Positions 7,652-15,501 of a stretch of 64,000 bases of DNA are shown one piece after another. Below the pieces are notes generated by a model. The model had not been told where the DNA came from and did not search any database. It saw only the letters and a program-made list of their open reading frames with translations. Every line of letters starts with the position of its first letter. The first letter of the stretch is position 1. The stretch is taken from the NCBI RefSeq assembly GCF_008704655.1, contig NZ_CP023688.1:6516001-6580000 (forward strand). The letters are read 5' to 3'. A program made the translations under genes and the position numbers. The stretch is from Streptomyces rimosus (lineage in GTDB: Bacteria; Actinomycetota; Actinomycetes; Streptomycetales; Streptomycetaceae).

Positions 7652-8836
7652 TCAGCCACCCTCCCCGGCCCCGGCCCCGGCCTCCGCTCCCGAAGCCCGC
7701 GCCGACCAGCGCTTCTCCACCCCGGCCAAGCGCCAGTACGCCAGGGCCGCCGCCCAGACGACCACGAACAGGCCGACGATGATGAAGCCGACGTTGTCCA
7801 GGTCGATGGACGAGATCCAGTCGGTGACGCCGTCCTTCAGGTCCAGCTTGTCGTGCAGGACGGTGACCAGCTCGATGGTGCCGATGAAGAACGCGACGGC
7901 GATCGACAGGCCGGTGATCGTGAGGTTGTAGTAGACCTTGCGTACCGGGTTCGAGAACGCCCACTGGTACGCGAAGTTCATGAACGTGCCGTCCAGGGTG
8001 TCGAACAGGCTCATTCCGGCCGCGAACAGCAGCGGCAGCACCAGGATCGCGTACCAGGGCAGACCGGCCGCCGCGCCGCTGCCCGCCATCACCATCAGCG
8101 TCACCTCGGTCGCGGTGTCGAAGCCGAGGCCGAAGAGCAGACCGAGCGGGTACATCTGGCCGGGCCGGGTGATGGAGCGGGTGAAGCGGCCCAGTACGCG
8201 GTTCATGAAGCCGCGCGAGTCGAGGTGCTGCTCCAGCTCCGTCTCGTCGTACCGGCCCTCTCGCATGGCGCGGAACACCCGCCAGATGCCCGCCAGCGCG
8301 ACCAGGTTGAGCGCGGCGATGAGGTACAGGAAGCCGCCGGAGACCGTGGTGCCCACGGTGCCGAGCACCTGGTGGGCGCGCGAATCGTCGTCCAGCAGGG
8401 TGCCCGCGAGCTGCGCGCCGCCGGCGACCAGCGCCGCCATGGCGACGACCACGCTGGAGTGCCCGAGCGCGAACCAGAAGCCCACGGAGACCGGCCGCTT
8501 GCCGTCGGCCATCAGTTTGCGGGTGGTGTTGTCGATGGCGGCGATGTGGTCCGCGTCGAAGGCGTGCCGCATGCCGAGGGTGTACGCGGTCAGGCCGAGG
8601 CCGACGCCGAAGACCTGCGAGCCCACCGCGTAGTGGTGCGGCACGACCAGCAGGAAGAGCACGCCGAAGGCCACGATGTGCAGCCCGGCGATGACCGCCA
8701 TCAGCCCCGCGGTCCGCACGGTGTCCTGCCGCCGCCAGCGGAAGTCGGGCAGGGGGGAGGCGGGAGCGGCTGAGGACGACGCGGCCGAAGTGGGGGAAGG
8801 GGAAGAAGGGTAGGGGGGATCTGTGGACAGGGGCAT
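7652..8836 (-). CDS. NicO/HoxN-type nickel/cobalt permease
   Basis: 394 residues, a secondary transporter for Ni2+ or Co2+ of the NiCoT family. The signature motifs are clear: RHAFDADHIAAIDN in the first conserved helix, GFWFALGHSSVV, LGLLFGLGFDTATE and LLFAAGMSLFDTLDG. About eight membrane helices are expected; the 45-residue N-terminus is Ser/Pro-rich and the C-terminus is Ala/Gly-rich. The ATG at 8836 (MPLSTDPPY) was chosen because the longer frame would run through the cobalamin riboswitch. That riboswitch, together with the BtuFCD-type genes facing it, argues for cobalt as substrate. Confidence 0.88.
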   Translation of the reverse strand: MPLSTDPPYPSSPSPTSAASSSAAPASPLPDFRWRRQDTVRTAGLMAVIAGLHIVAFGVLFLLVVPHHYAVGSQVFGVGLGLTAYTLGMRHAFDADHIAAIDNTTRKLMADGKRPVSVGFWFALGHSSVVVAMAALVAGGAQLAGTLLDDDSRAHQVLGTVGTTVSGGFLYLIAALNLVALAGIWRVFRAMREGRYDETELEQHLDSRGFMNRVLGRFTRSITRPGQMYPLGLLFGLGFDTATEVTLMVMAGSGAAAGLPWYAILVLPLLFAAGMSLFDTLDGTFMNFAYQWAFSNPVRKVYYNLTITGLSIAVAFFIGTIELVTVLHDKLDLKDGVTDWISSIDLDNVGFIIVGLFVVVWAAALAYWRLAGVEKRWSARASGAEAGAGAGEGG

Positions 8837-8879
8837 CCGGTGGTCACGCTCCAGCACCTCGTGGATCAGTTCGTGAGAT

Positions 8880-9067
8880 GCCGTGGCCGGTCTCCTGGCT
8901 GACGGGTGTGCGCGCCCGCCCCAACCTTCCCGGCCGCGGGCTGCGGCCAGTGGCTCCGTACGGCGAAGGGCGCGTACGGACAGGGGCGGGAACTTCCCGA
9001 TCACAGTGGCGAGGGCCGCTCCGGCCTGGACCTTACGGTCGTCACCGGTCTTCCCGAACACCACGGC
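8880..9067 (-). promoter_or_regulatory. cobalamin riboswitch upstream of nicO-type gene
   Basis: Read on the minus strand, the leader contains the B12 box AGCCAGGAGACCGGC (8887-8901), the core GGGAAGACCGGTG with GCGGCCCTCGCCACTGT downstream, and an arm GCCACTGGCCGC...GGCCGGGAAGG. The ends pair as a P1 helix, GCCGTGG (9061-9067) with CCACGGC (8880-8886). These are the hallmarks of the AdoCbl riboswitch. It ends 44 bases before the permease start, so B12 should repress cobalt import. Confidence 0.88.
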
Positions 9068-9217
9068 CCGGACACTCTAACGCCGTCGCTGCCGCCGGTC
9101 AGCGCCCCGGCCACCGGGCCACTGCCTCGGGAACCCGGGGCGCCGGTTGCTCGACTACCTGATCCGGGCCCGCGCCGGCGGGCCGTCGGACAGTCGAGAG
9201 GCAGGGAGAGCGGGCAT

Positions 9218-10381
9218 ATGCGTCCTCGCATGAATGGGCACGTGGTGGGGCCGGGACCGGGGTTGGGGGCGAAGGGCCGGACGGTGACGGCGGCGGTGAC
9301 GGTGCTGGCGGTGGCCGCGCTGGCCGCGGGGTGCGGCAGTGCCGACGGGCGGGAGTCCGGGAGGGCGGGCAGCCGGGACGACGCGGCGGGTGGCTTTCCG
9401 GTCACCGTCACCGATTGCGACGGGCGGAAGACGACCTTTTCCACGGCGCCGCGGAAAATCGTCACGAGCAATGCGGCGAGTCTGGAGATGCTGCTTCGGC
9501 TGGGTGTCGAGGACCGGATTGTCGGCACCGGATTCCCGCCGGGCAAGGGCACGTTGCCGGGTGAACTCGATGCTCGGGCGCAGCGGGTGCCGGTCCTGGG
9601 CAAAACGGTGATCCCGAAGGAGAAACTGCTCGGCTCCGGGGCCGATCTCTACATCGACACGTTCGCTTCGATGGGCAACATGGGCGGGGCGGCGACCGGC
9701 CCCACCGAGACGGAATTCGCCGCGGCGGGCATCAAGCACGTCTATCTGGCCTCGACCGCATGCGCGCCGCGCAAGAAGGTGCCGCAGCGGGATCTGTCCG
9801 CGGTCGAGGGGGACATCCGGCGCCTCGGGCAGGTCACGGGCACATCGCCGAGGGCGTTGCAGCTGGTGGCGGAGATGGAGAAGAAGGTTTCCGGGGTACG
9901 GAAGGCCATCGCGGACGTACCGGCGGAGAAACGGCCGTCGTATTTCTTCTTCGATTTCGACGCGGGAACGAAGCAGCCCGTGGCCGTCTGCAACCGGCAG
10001 GTGGCGAACGCGGTGCTGACCGAGGCCGGGGCGCGGAACGTCTTCGCGGACTGCGCGGGTGATTTCCAGCGGGTCTCGTGGGAGGACGTGGTCGGCAAGG
10101 ACCCGGACTGGATCCAGCTCGGTGTACGGAACCGGGGCAGCGCCGCGGCCAATGAGAAGGCGTTCGGTGAGGCCGAGCAATTCCTCCGGACGTTCCCGGC
10201 CACGGCGGGGCTGCGCGCGGTGAAGGAAGGGAAATTCCTGCGCATCGGCTCGGAGCGGACGACCATCGCGGGGGTCGGCAACGCCGATACGGTACGGCGG
10301 ATCGCGGCGACGCTGTATCCGGACCGGCTGGGCGGCGGAGAGGGCACGGATGGCGTGGCTGCCGGCGGGGCGGGCCGCTGA
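9218..10381 (+). CDS. BtuF/FepB-like ABC transporter substrate-binding lipoprotein
   Basis: 387 residues. The N-terminal signal peptide ends in LAALAAGC, a lipobox, so the protein should be anchored to the outer face of the membrane. The rest is a class III (helical-backbone) binding protein: TFSTAPRKIVTSNAASLEMLLRLGVEDRIVG, then GADLYIDT, and a C-terminal lobe with DPDWIQLGVRN. This family binds cobalamin, haem or ferric siderophores. The neighbouring cobalt/B12-controlled permease favours cobalamin, but this is inference. AGGGAGAG precedes the ATG at 9218. The stop overlaps the permease start by one base (TGATG), implying an operon. Confidence 0.82.
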   Translation: MRPRMNGHVVGPGPGLGAKGRTVTAAVTVLAVAALAAGCGSADGRESGRAGSRDDAAGGFPVTVTDCDGRKTTFSTAPRKIVTSNAASLEMLLRLGVEDRIVGTGFPPGKGTLPGELDARAQRVPVLGKTVIPKEKLLGSGADLYIDTFASMGNMGGAATGPTETEFAAAGIKHVYLASTACAPRKKVPQRDLSAVEGDIRRLGQVTGTSPRALQLVAEMEKKVSGVRKAIADVPAEKRPSYFFFDFDAGTKQPVAVCNRQVANAVLTEAGARNVFADCAGDFQRVSWEDVVGKDPDWIQLGVRNRGSAAANEKAFGEAEQFLRTFPATAGLRAVKEGKFLRIGSERTTIAGVGNADTVRRIAATLYPDRLGGGEGTDGVAAGGAGR

Positions 10382-11610
10382 TGGGGCGGTTGGTTGCGGG
10401 GCGGGCCCGTACGGACGCGGGGCCTGCCGGTACGGGCGCGAGGCCCGCTCGTACGGACGCGAGCCCCGCCGGTACGGCCTCGGGCCCCACCGATGAGGCC
10501 CCGGACCCCACTCGTACGCCCCCAAGCCCCGCCCACACGCTCTGGATCGCCGTCGGGCTCCTCCTCGCCCTGCTCGTCGCGCTGACCGCCGCCGTTTCGC
10601 TCGGTGCCACCGACATCGCGCCGGGCGAGGTGTGGTCGGTGGTGTTCCGGCGGCTGGGCGGGGAGCCGCCGCGGCCCGGTACGGACGATCTGATCGTCTG
10701 GCAGCTGCGGGTCCCCAGGGCGCTGCTCGCCGCGCTGGTCGGCGCGGGGCTCGGGCTCGTCGGTACGGCCACCCAGGCGTTGGTGCGCAACCCGCTCGCC
10801 GACCCGTACCTGCTGGGCATCTCCAACGGTGCCTCGCTCGGCGCGGTGGCCGCGATGGTGCTGGGCGCGGGGGCCATGGCCGGGATGGACGGGCTGTTCG
10901 GAACAGGAGGGGCAGGAGGAGCGGGAGGAGCGTTCGGGCTGGGCGGGGGCTTGGGGCTGTCCCTGGCCGCCTTCGCCGGGGCGCTCACCGCGTTCGCGCT
11001 GGTCTGGACGCTGGCGCGGCGCGGCGGCGGCTTCGCGCCGCTGCGGCTGGTGCTCGCGGGCGTTGGTATCGGGCAGTTCCTGGCCGGGTTCACCAGCTAT
11101 CTGGTCCTCCAGGCCGGGGACGAACAGCAGACGCGCGGCGTGCTGTTCTGGCTGATGGGCAGCCTCGGCGGTGCCACGTGGGGCACGCTCGCCCTGCCGG
11201 TGCTCGCCGTGCCCGCCGGGCTGCTGGTCCTCCAGGCACGTGCCCGCGCGCTCAACGCGCTGACCATGGGGGACGAGACGGCGGCGAGCGTGGGCGTGGA
11301 CGTCGTCCGGCTGCGCCGGCTGCTGTTCGTGGTGACCAGCCTGCTGACCGGCGTACTGGTCGCGGTGTCCGGGGCCATCGCCTTCGTGGGCCTGATGGTG
11401 CCGCACCTGTGCCGGCTGATCGTCGGGGGCGACCACCGACGGCTGCTGCCGCTGGCCGCGCTCACCGGGGCGCTGCTGCTGGTGGTGGTCGACATCGTGT
11501 GCCGTACCGCCATGGACGGCCAGGAGTTGCCGGTGGGCGTGGTGACGGCGCTGATCGGTGCGCCGGTGCTGCTCTACGTGCTGGACCGGCGGTTGGGAGT
11601 GGGGGCATGA
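10381..11610 (+). CDS. BtuC/FecCD-type ABC transporter permease
   Basis: 409 residues. The first 50 or so are a Gly/Ala/Arg/Thr repeat (RTDAGPAGTGARPARTDASP) encoded by imperfect tandem repeats rich in CGTACGG, and look disordered. From residue 57 onward the FecCD fold follows, with about ten helices and the conserved phrases RVPRALLAALVGAGLGLVG, NPLADPYLLGISNGASLGA, GDETAASVGVDV and GAIAFVGLMVPHLCRLIVGGDHR. It forms the membrane channel of the importer. The stop overlaps the ATPase start as ATGA. Confidence 0.88.
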   Translation: MGRLVAGRARTDAGPAGTGARPARTDASPAGTASGPTDEAPDPTRTPPSPAHTLWIAVGLLLALLVALTAAVSLGATDIAPGEVWSVVFRRLGGEPPRPGTDDLIVWQLRVPRALLAALVGAGLGLVGTATQALVRNPLADPYLLGISNGASLGAVAAMVLGAGAMAGMDGLFGTGGAGGAGGAFGLGGGLGLSLAAFAGALTAFALVWTLARRGGGFAPLRLVLAGVGIGQFLAGFTSYLVLQAGDEQQTRGVLFWLMGSLGGATWGTLALPVLAVPAGLLVLQARARALNALTMGDETAASVGVDVVRLRRLLFVVTSLLTGVLVAVSGAIAFVGLMVPHLCRLIVGGDHRRLLPLAALTGALLLVVVDIVCRTAMDGQELPVGVVTALIGAPVLLYVLDRRLGVGA

Positions 11611-12479
11611 GCCGGAAACCGGTGACGGCAGCGGACATCGATGCGGATGCACTCACGGATGCCCGTGTAGAAGACCAAAGCCCCACCCCCGGCCTGCGTA
11701 TCGACATCGAGGACCTGCACGTGTCCTACGCCGGCCGGTGCGTGGTGGCCGGTGTGCACTTGATGGCCGCGCCGGGGGAGATCGCGGGGGTGATCGGGCC
11801 GAACGGGAGCGGCAAGTCCACGGTGCTGCGTACCGTCTACCGGCACCTGCGGCCGGATGCGGGCCGGGTGCTGCTGGCCGGGGAGGACATCCGGTCCATG
11901 CCGCCGACGCGTACCGCCCGGCACATCGCCGCCCTGCCCCAGGAACGCGGCGGCGACTTCGAACTCACCGTCCACGAGGTGGTGGCGATGGGCCGCACCC
12001 CGTACAAGCGGGCGTTCGCGGGTGACGACCGCGCCGACCGGGAGACGGTGGCCCGCGCCCTGGCCGAGGTGGGACTGGCCGGGTACGGCGGGCGGCGGTT
12101 CTCGGCGCTGTCCGGCGGGGAGCGGCAGCGGGCGCTGCTGGCCCGCGCGTTCGCCCAGGCCCCGGACGTGCTCGTCTTGGACGAGCCGACGAACCACCTG
12201 GACGTACGGCACCAGGTCGAGCTGCTGGCCCTGCTGCGCGGCCGGGCCTGCACGACGCTCGTCTCGCTGCACGACCTGAACGCGGCGGCTTCGGTCTGCG
12301 ACCGGCTGCATGTGCTGTCCGAGGGGGCGGTGGTGGCGTCCGGCGCGCCGCGCGAGGTGCTCACGCCGGAGCTGCTGGCCGAGGTGTTCGGGGTACGGGC
12401 GACGGTGGTCGACCATCCGCTGACGGGGGACCCGCTGATCGCCGTCGATCAGCGGCGGGTCGCGGATGGCGGCACCTGA
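11607..12479 (+). CDS. BtuD/FecE-type ABC transporter ATPase
   Basis: 290 residues. After about 30 variable residues comes a complete ABC domain: Walker A GPNGSGKST (about residue 67), Q-loop LPQERGG, signature LSGGERQRALLARA (about residue 171), Walker B VLVLDEPTNHLDV (about residue 190) and switch His in LVSLHDLNA. This fits the energising subunit of an Fe3+/B12-type importer with the two preceding genes. The start ATG overlaps the permease stop by four bases. The 3' end overlaps the isocyanide synthase gene on the other strand by 31 bases, so transcription from the two sides converges here. Confidence 0.9.
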   Translation: MSRKPVTAADIDADALTDARVEDQSPTPGLRIDIEDLHVSYAGRCVVAGVHLMAAPGEIAGVIGPNGSGKSTVLRTVYRHLRPDAGRVLLAGEDIRSMPPTRTARHIAALPQERGGDFELTVHEVVAMGRTPYKRAFAGDDRADRETVARALAEVGLAGYGGRRFSALSGGERQRALLARAFAQAPDVLVLDEPTNHLDVRHQVELLALLRGRACTTLVSLHDLNAAASVCDRLHVLSEGAVVASGAPREVLTPELLAEVFGVRATVVDHPLTGDPLIAVDQRRVADGGT

Positions 12480-13459
12480 GCCGTCATCCGGACCGGCGCC
12501 GGCCGCCCAGCTCCCTCCACGTAGTGGCTCGGGCGGCCGTCCCGGTGGACGAGGCGCCCCAGCCGCGCCGCGTCCGCCGCGCGCAGCAGCCGTACGCCGC
12601 CGTCGGCCTGCCGCAGTACGCACGCGTGCCACGGCGTCATCCAGGCGTCGGGCGCGTCGAGCAGCCGGATGCCGAACTTGGCCGCGCCGCGCGGCTGCGG
12701 GTGGATGGACAGCCGTACGGCGTCGGGGTGGTGCTCGGCGATCAGCGCGCCCCAGGCGCGGCTGCGCCGGATGACTCCGTAGGCGCGGCTGCGGCAGGCG
12801 CGTTGCAGCGCGGAACGGGTGCCCTCGAAGCCGGTGGTGTCCTCGAACAGGAAGCGGGTGATGCCCCTGTACAGGCGCAGCGTTTCGCCGTCGTGGGCCG
12901 CCGTGTCCCTGGTCTCGGCGCGCAGGGCGTCCAGGGACGGGGCGTACCGGCGGAGTACCTGCTCGCGTTTGGCGTCGCAGGGCAGGTCCCCGTAGACGTC
13001 GCGGAGGTCGAAGGTGCTCAGGTGGGACAGTCCGGCCGTACGGATCATGGCGCGCAGCGCGTCGTTGTACGCGTCGACGTGCGGGTCCGGGACGCCGATC
13101 AGGTCGCTGAAGATGTGCCCGTCGGAGCAGATGACGAGCCGCGCGCCCGGCGCGTACCGCTCGCCGATCCGGGCGCAGAGCCCGTCGAGGAAGCGCAGCG
13201 CGAGGCGTTCGCCCTCGTCGGGGAGGTGGCCGATGACCTTGGCGGGGTTGGGGGACTTGCAGGGGAAGCCGGGGAGGGTGAGGACGATCGGGCGGCGCGC
13301 CGCTATCAGGTGCTCCAATTGCCGGAGCTGGTACGGGAAGTCGGTGGGCGCCGCCTCGTGTGCCGGGGCCGTCGCCTCCAGGGTGCGGTGGTGGGGGAGG
13401 AGGGCGGCGAGGATGTCGGCGGCCATGGTGGCCGGTGCGCTGGGTGCCGGGTGTCTCAT
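12449..13459 (-). CDS. isocyanide (isonitrile) synthase, PvcA/DIT1 family
   Basis: 336 residues, close to the length of PvcA/IsnA enzymes. These convert an amino acid (Tyr or Trp in known cases) and ribulose-5-phosphate into an alpha-isocyano acid. Family motifs are plain: TLPGFPCKSPN with KVIGHLPDEGE at residues 61-84, LVICSDGHIFSDLIGVPD at 108-125, RLSIHPQP at 249-256, KFGIRLLDAPD at 261-271 and TPWHACV at 275-281. The start ATG overlaps the stop of the upstream P450 gene (ATGA), so the two are translationally coupled. No PvcB/IsnB-type decarboxylating oxygenase is adjacent. The substrate is unknown; tyrosine is the simplest guess. Confidence 0.88.
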   Translation of the reverse strand: MRHPAPSAPATMAADILAALLPHHRTLEATAPAHEAAPTDFPYQLRQLEHLIAARRPIVLTLPGFPCKSPNPAKVIGHLPDEGERLALRFLDGLCARIGERYAPGARLVICSDGHIFSDLIGVPDPHVDAYNDALRAMIRTAGLSHLSTFDLRDVYGDLPCDAKREQVLRRYAPSLDALRAETRDTAAHDGETLRLYRGITRFLFEDTTGFEGTRSALQRACRSRAYGVIRRSRAWGALIAEHHPDAVRLSIHPQPRGAAKFGIRLLDAPDAWMTPWHACVLRQADGGVRLLRAADAARLGRLVHRDGRPSHYVEGAGRPAPVRMTAQVPPSATRR

Positions 13460-14889
13460 CGGGTGGCGGCCTCTCCGGCAGAGCCGCTGAAGGGGCAGGC
13501 GTACGGAGGCGGTCCGGCGGGTTCTGTACCCGACCCGCCGCCTCTGCCCGCAGGAGTACCGGCCGGTTCTGTACCCGATCCGGCCGGTTCTGTACCCACC
13601 CCGCCATCGCTGCCCGCAGCCCCGCCAACCGCCCCGTACGAGACCGGAAGCTCATCCACCCCGCGCGCCAGCACCGCCGGTATCCACCTCAAGTCGGCAT
13701 CCGGCACGGCCAGGCGCAGGCCCGGCAGGCGGCGGAGCAGCGTTTCCAGAGCGATGTGCAGTTCGGTACGGGCGAGCGTGGCGCCCGGGCAGAAGTGGAT
13801 GCCGTGGCCGAAGGCGAGATGCGGGTTGGGCGTACGGTCGAAGTCGAGCGTGTCGGGGGCGGGGAAGCGGGCGGGGTCGCGGTTGGCCGCGCACAGCGAG
13901 ACGATCACGGAGTCGCCGGCCGGAATCCGCGTGCCCGACACGTCCGCGTCCGCCGCGAGGAACCGCCAGGTCGTCAGCTCGAAAGCACTGTCGTAGCGGA
14001 GCAGTTCCTCCACCGCGCGGGGGAGGAGCGCGGGGTCGTCGCGCAGCCGCGCGAGGTGTTCCGGGTGCCGGAGCAGGGCGGTCAGCGCTGTGGTGATCTG
14101 GTTGGTGACGGGTTCCTGTCCGGCGACGAGGAGTTGGAAGATCATGGAGTCCAGCTCGGCATCGTCCAGTTCCCCGGCGTCGCGGGCGGTGACCAGACGG
14201 GAGAGCAGGTCGGTGCCGCGTTCCCGCCGCTTGTGTTGTACGAGGTCGGCGATATAGCCCTGCAAGCCGCGCAGCCGGGCCTCGTACGCCGGACGGCCGG
14301 GATCGTCCGGGCCGACGGGCTGGACGACCTTGCCCCAGTCGCGGTCGAAGCGCGCGGTGAACGCGTCCGGCAGGCCGATGACCTCGGCGAGCACGAGGAA
14401 GGGGAAGCGCGCCGCGAACGAGGCGACCAGGTCGGCGCGGGCGCCCCGCTCCGGACCGCCTTCGCCGCTCGGCCCTGCGGGCGGCAGTTCATCCAACAGC
14501 GCCTCCGCCAAGCGCTCGAACCGCGGCCGGAGTCCGGCGATCCGCCTGGGTGCGAAGGCGTCGGTGATCAGGCGCCGCATGGCGGTGTGCCGGGGCGGGT
14601 CCTGGTGCAGCAGGTGGACCTGGAGCCGCGAATGCTGCGGCTCGGGCATGATCGAGGCACGGGCGCGCCAGGCGGCGTTGCCGCGGGAGTGGTGCTTGCC
14701 CAGCCGGGGATCGTTCAGCGCCCGGTGAGCGGCCTCGTATCCGGTGACGAGCCAGGCGTGCACGCCGCTCGGGAACCTGACCCGGTGGACGGGGCCGCGC
14801 TCGCGCAGCTCGGCGTACAGGGGGTACGGGTCGCGCTTGTAGTCCTCCCCGTAGAGGGGGAGCGGTTCGGGTAGGCGGGGTGGGCGCAT
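13456..14889 (-). CDS. cytochrome P450 coupled to isocyanide synthase
   Basis: 477 residues, a soluble bacterial P450. The I-helix carries AGQEP (256-260) in place of the usual AGHET. The K-helix ExxR is E295-R298 and the haem loop is FGHGIHFCPG with ligand C367. After about residue 420 there is a 57-residue low-complexity tail with three TEPAG units ending ACPFSGSAGEAATR, absent from typical P450s. GAGGAGC lies upstream of the ATG at 14889. By analogy with the P450 that dimerises tyrosine-derived isonitriles in fungal xanthocillin biosynthesis, it may oxidise or couple the isocyanide product. That role is inferred from the coupled gene order, not shown. Confidence 0.9.
   Translation of the reverse strand: MRPPRLPEPLPLYGEDYKRDPYPLYAELRERGPVHRVRFPSGVHAWLVTGYEAAHRALNDPRLGKHHSRGNAAWRARASIMPEPQHSRLQVHLLHQDPPRHTAMRRLITDAFAPRRIAGLRPRFERLAEALLDELPPAGPSGEGGPERGARADLVASFAARFPFLVLAEVIGLPDAFTARFDRDWGKVVQPVGPDDPGRPAYEARLRGLQGYIADLVQHKRRERGTDLLSRLVTARDAGELDDAELDSMIFQLLVAGQEPVTNQITTALTALLRHPEHLARLRDDPALLPRAVEELLRYDSAFELTTWRFLAADADVSGTRIPAGDSVIVSLCAANRDPARFPAPDTLDFDRTPNPHLAFGHGIHFCPGATLARTELHIALETLLRRLPGLRLAVPDADLRWIPAVLARGVDELPVSYGAVGGAAGSDGGVGTEPAGSGTEPAGTPAGRGGGSGTEPAGPPPYACPFSGSAGEAATR
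13500..13602. repeat. short tandem repeats encoding the P450 tail
   Basis: Three copies of a unit containing GGCCGGTTCTGTACCCGA or a one-to-two-base variant occur within about 100 bp, encoding GTEPAG units in the P450 C-terminal tail. Two copies are directly adjacent. This looks like recent slippage expansion. Confidence 0.6.
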
Positions 14890-15279
14890 GGACGGTGCTC
14901 CTCGGCAGTCGGTAGGTGTCCGCGTACACGCCCGGTGCCGGTCGGGCGCACGCTTCACTCAGTGGTCGGGCGGAGCGGGCGCCGAGTTCCCGCCGGATGG
15001 CGGAACGGGGCCGCGCGGGCGACCGGAACGGCGGCGGAAACCCAGGTAGTCGGAGCGGCGGCCGGGCTGGTTCCGGCGGGCGGGAAGGACAAACCTCACG
15101 TGGGCCGGTAGGCGATCGGAGTGGGGGCGGGGGCGGTTGGGCGTGCCACGATGGCAGCGCCGAGCAGCGCGTTCCGTGCGGCTGCCGTTCGCGCTGCGCG
15201 CTGCGCTGCGCTCGCCGCGGTAACCCGTTCTCTCTCCTCCGCCCTCCCTCCCCTTCCCCGTCTGTGTATCGGAGCGGCC
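14890..15279. other. divergent intergenic region between P450 and copper operon
   Basis: 390 bp that should contain the promoters of both the P450-isocyanide synthase pair (minus) and the copper operon (plus). It contains a GCGCTGC-rich stretch near 15188-15215 and a pyrimidine-rich stretch near 15230-15260. I could not find a clear CsoR-type or CueR-type palindrome by eye. No gene is supported. Confidence 0.5.
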
Positions 15280-15501
15280 ATGTCTCTCGTCCGGCGCTTG
15301 TCATCCGTACTGCCCGCGAAACCGGTGCTCGGGTTCGTGGCGCTGCTCGTCGTCCTGTTCGTGTGCGCGTACGGGGCGGGGGCGGCCGCCGGGCCCGTGG
15401 CGCCGGGGATGCGGCCGGGGGGCCAGGCCCCCGGGGCTCCGCAACAACCGGCGGACGGCGGCGGCATGGACGGTATGAGCGGCATGGGCGGGATGGGATG
15501 A
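15280..15501 (+). CDS. Met-rich single-pass mini-protein of the copper operon
   Basis: 73 residues starting MSLVRRLSSVLPAKP. It has one membrane segment (about residues 17-37), then a Pro/Gly-rich stretch and a C-terminal Met/Gly tail, GGMDGMSGMGGMG, with four methionines in twelve residues. Met clusters of this kind bind Cu(I) in export and chaperone proteins. GGAG lies five bases before the ATG at 15280. The stop overlaps the CopA start (ATGA), so the two are coupled. I infer a copper-delivery or sensing accessory to the ATPase; no named family is recognised. Confidence 0.7.
   Translation: MSLVRRLSSVLPAKPVLGFVALLVVLFVCAYGAGAAAGPVAPGMRPGGQAPGAPQQPADGGGMDGMSGMGGMG

Noticed and set aside
8906..9217. 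Long plus-strand frame ahead of the BtuF-like lipoprotein
   Set aside because: It runs antisense through the cobalamin riboswitch; the signal peptide and ribosome-binding site place the start at 9218.
9068..9217. Second cobalamin riboswitch for the BtuFCD-type genes
   Set aside because: No B12 box (AGYCMGGAGACC type) or matching core could be found on the plus strand.
14890..15279. CsoR or CueR copper operator
   Set aside because: Searched by eye for the usual GC-flanked AT palindromes and found none convincing; control may be through the sigma/ZAS pair or another regulator.
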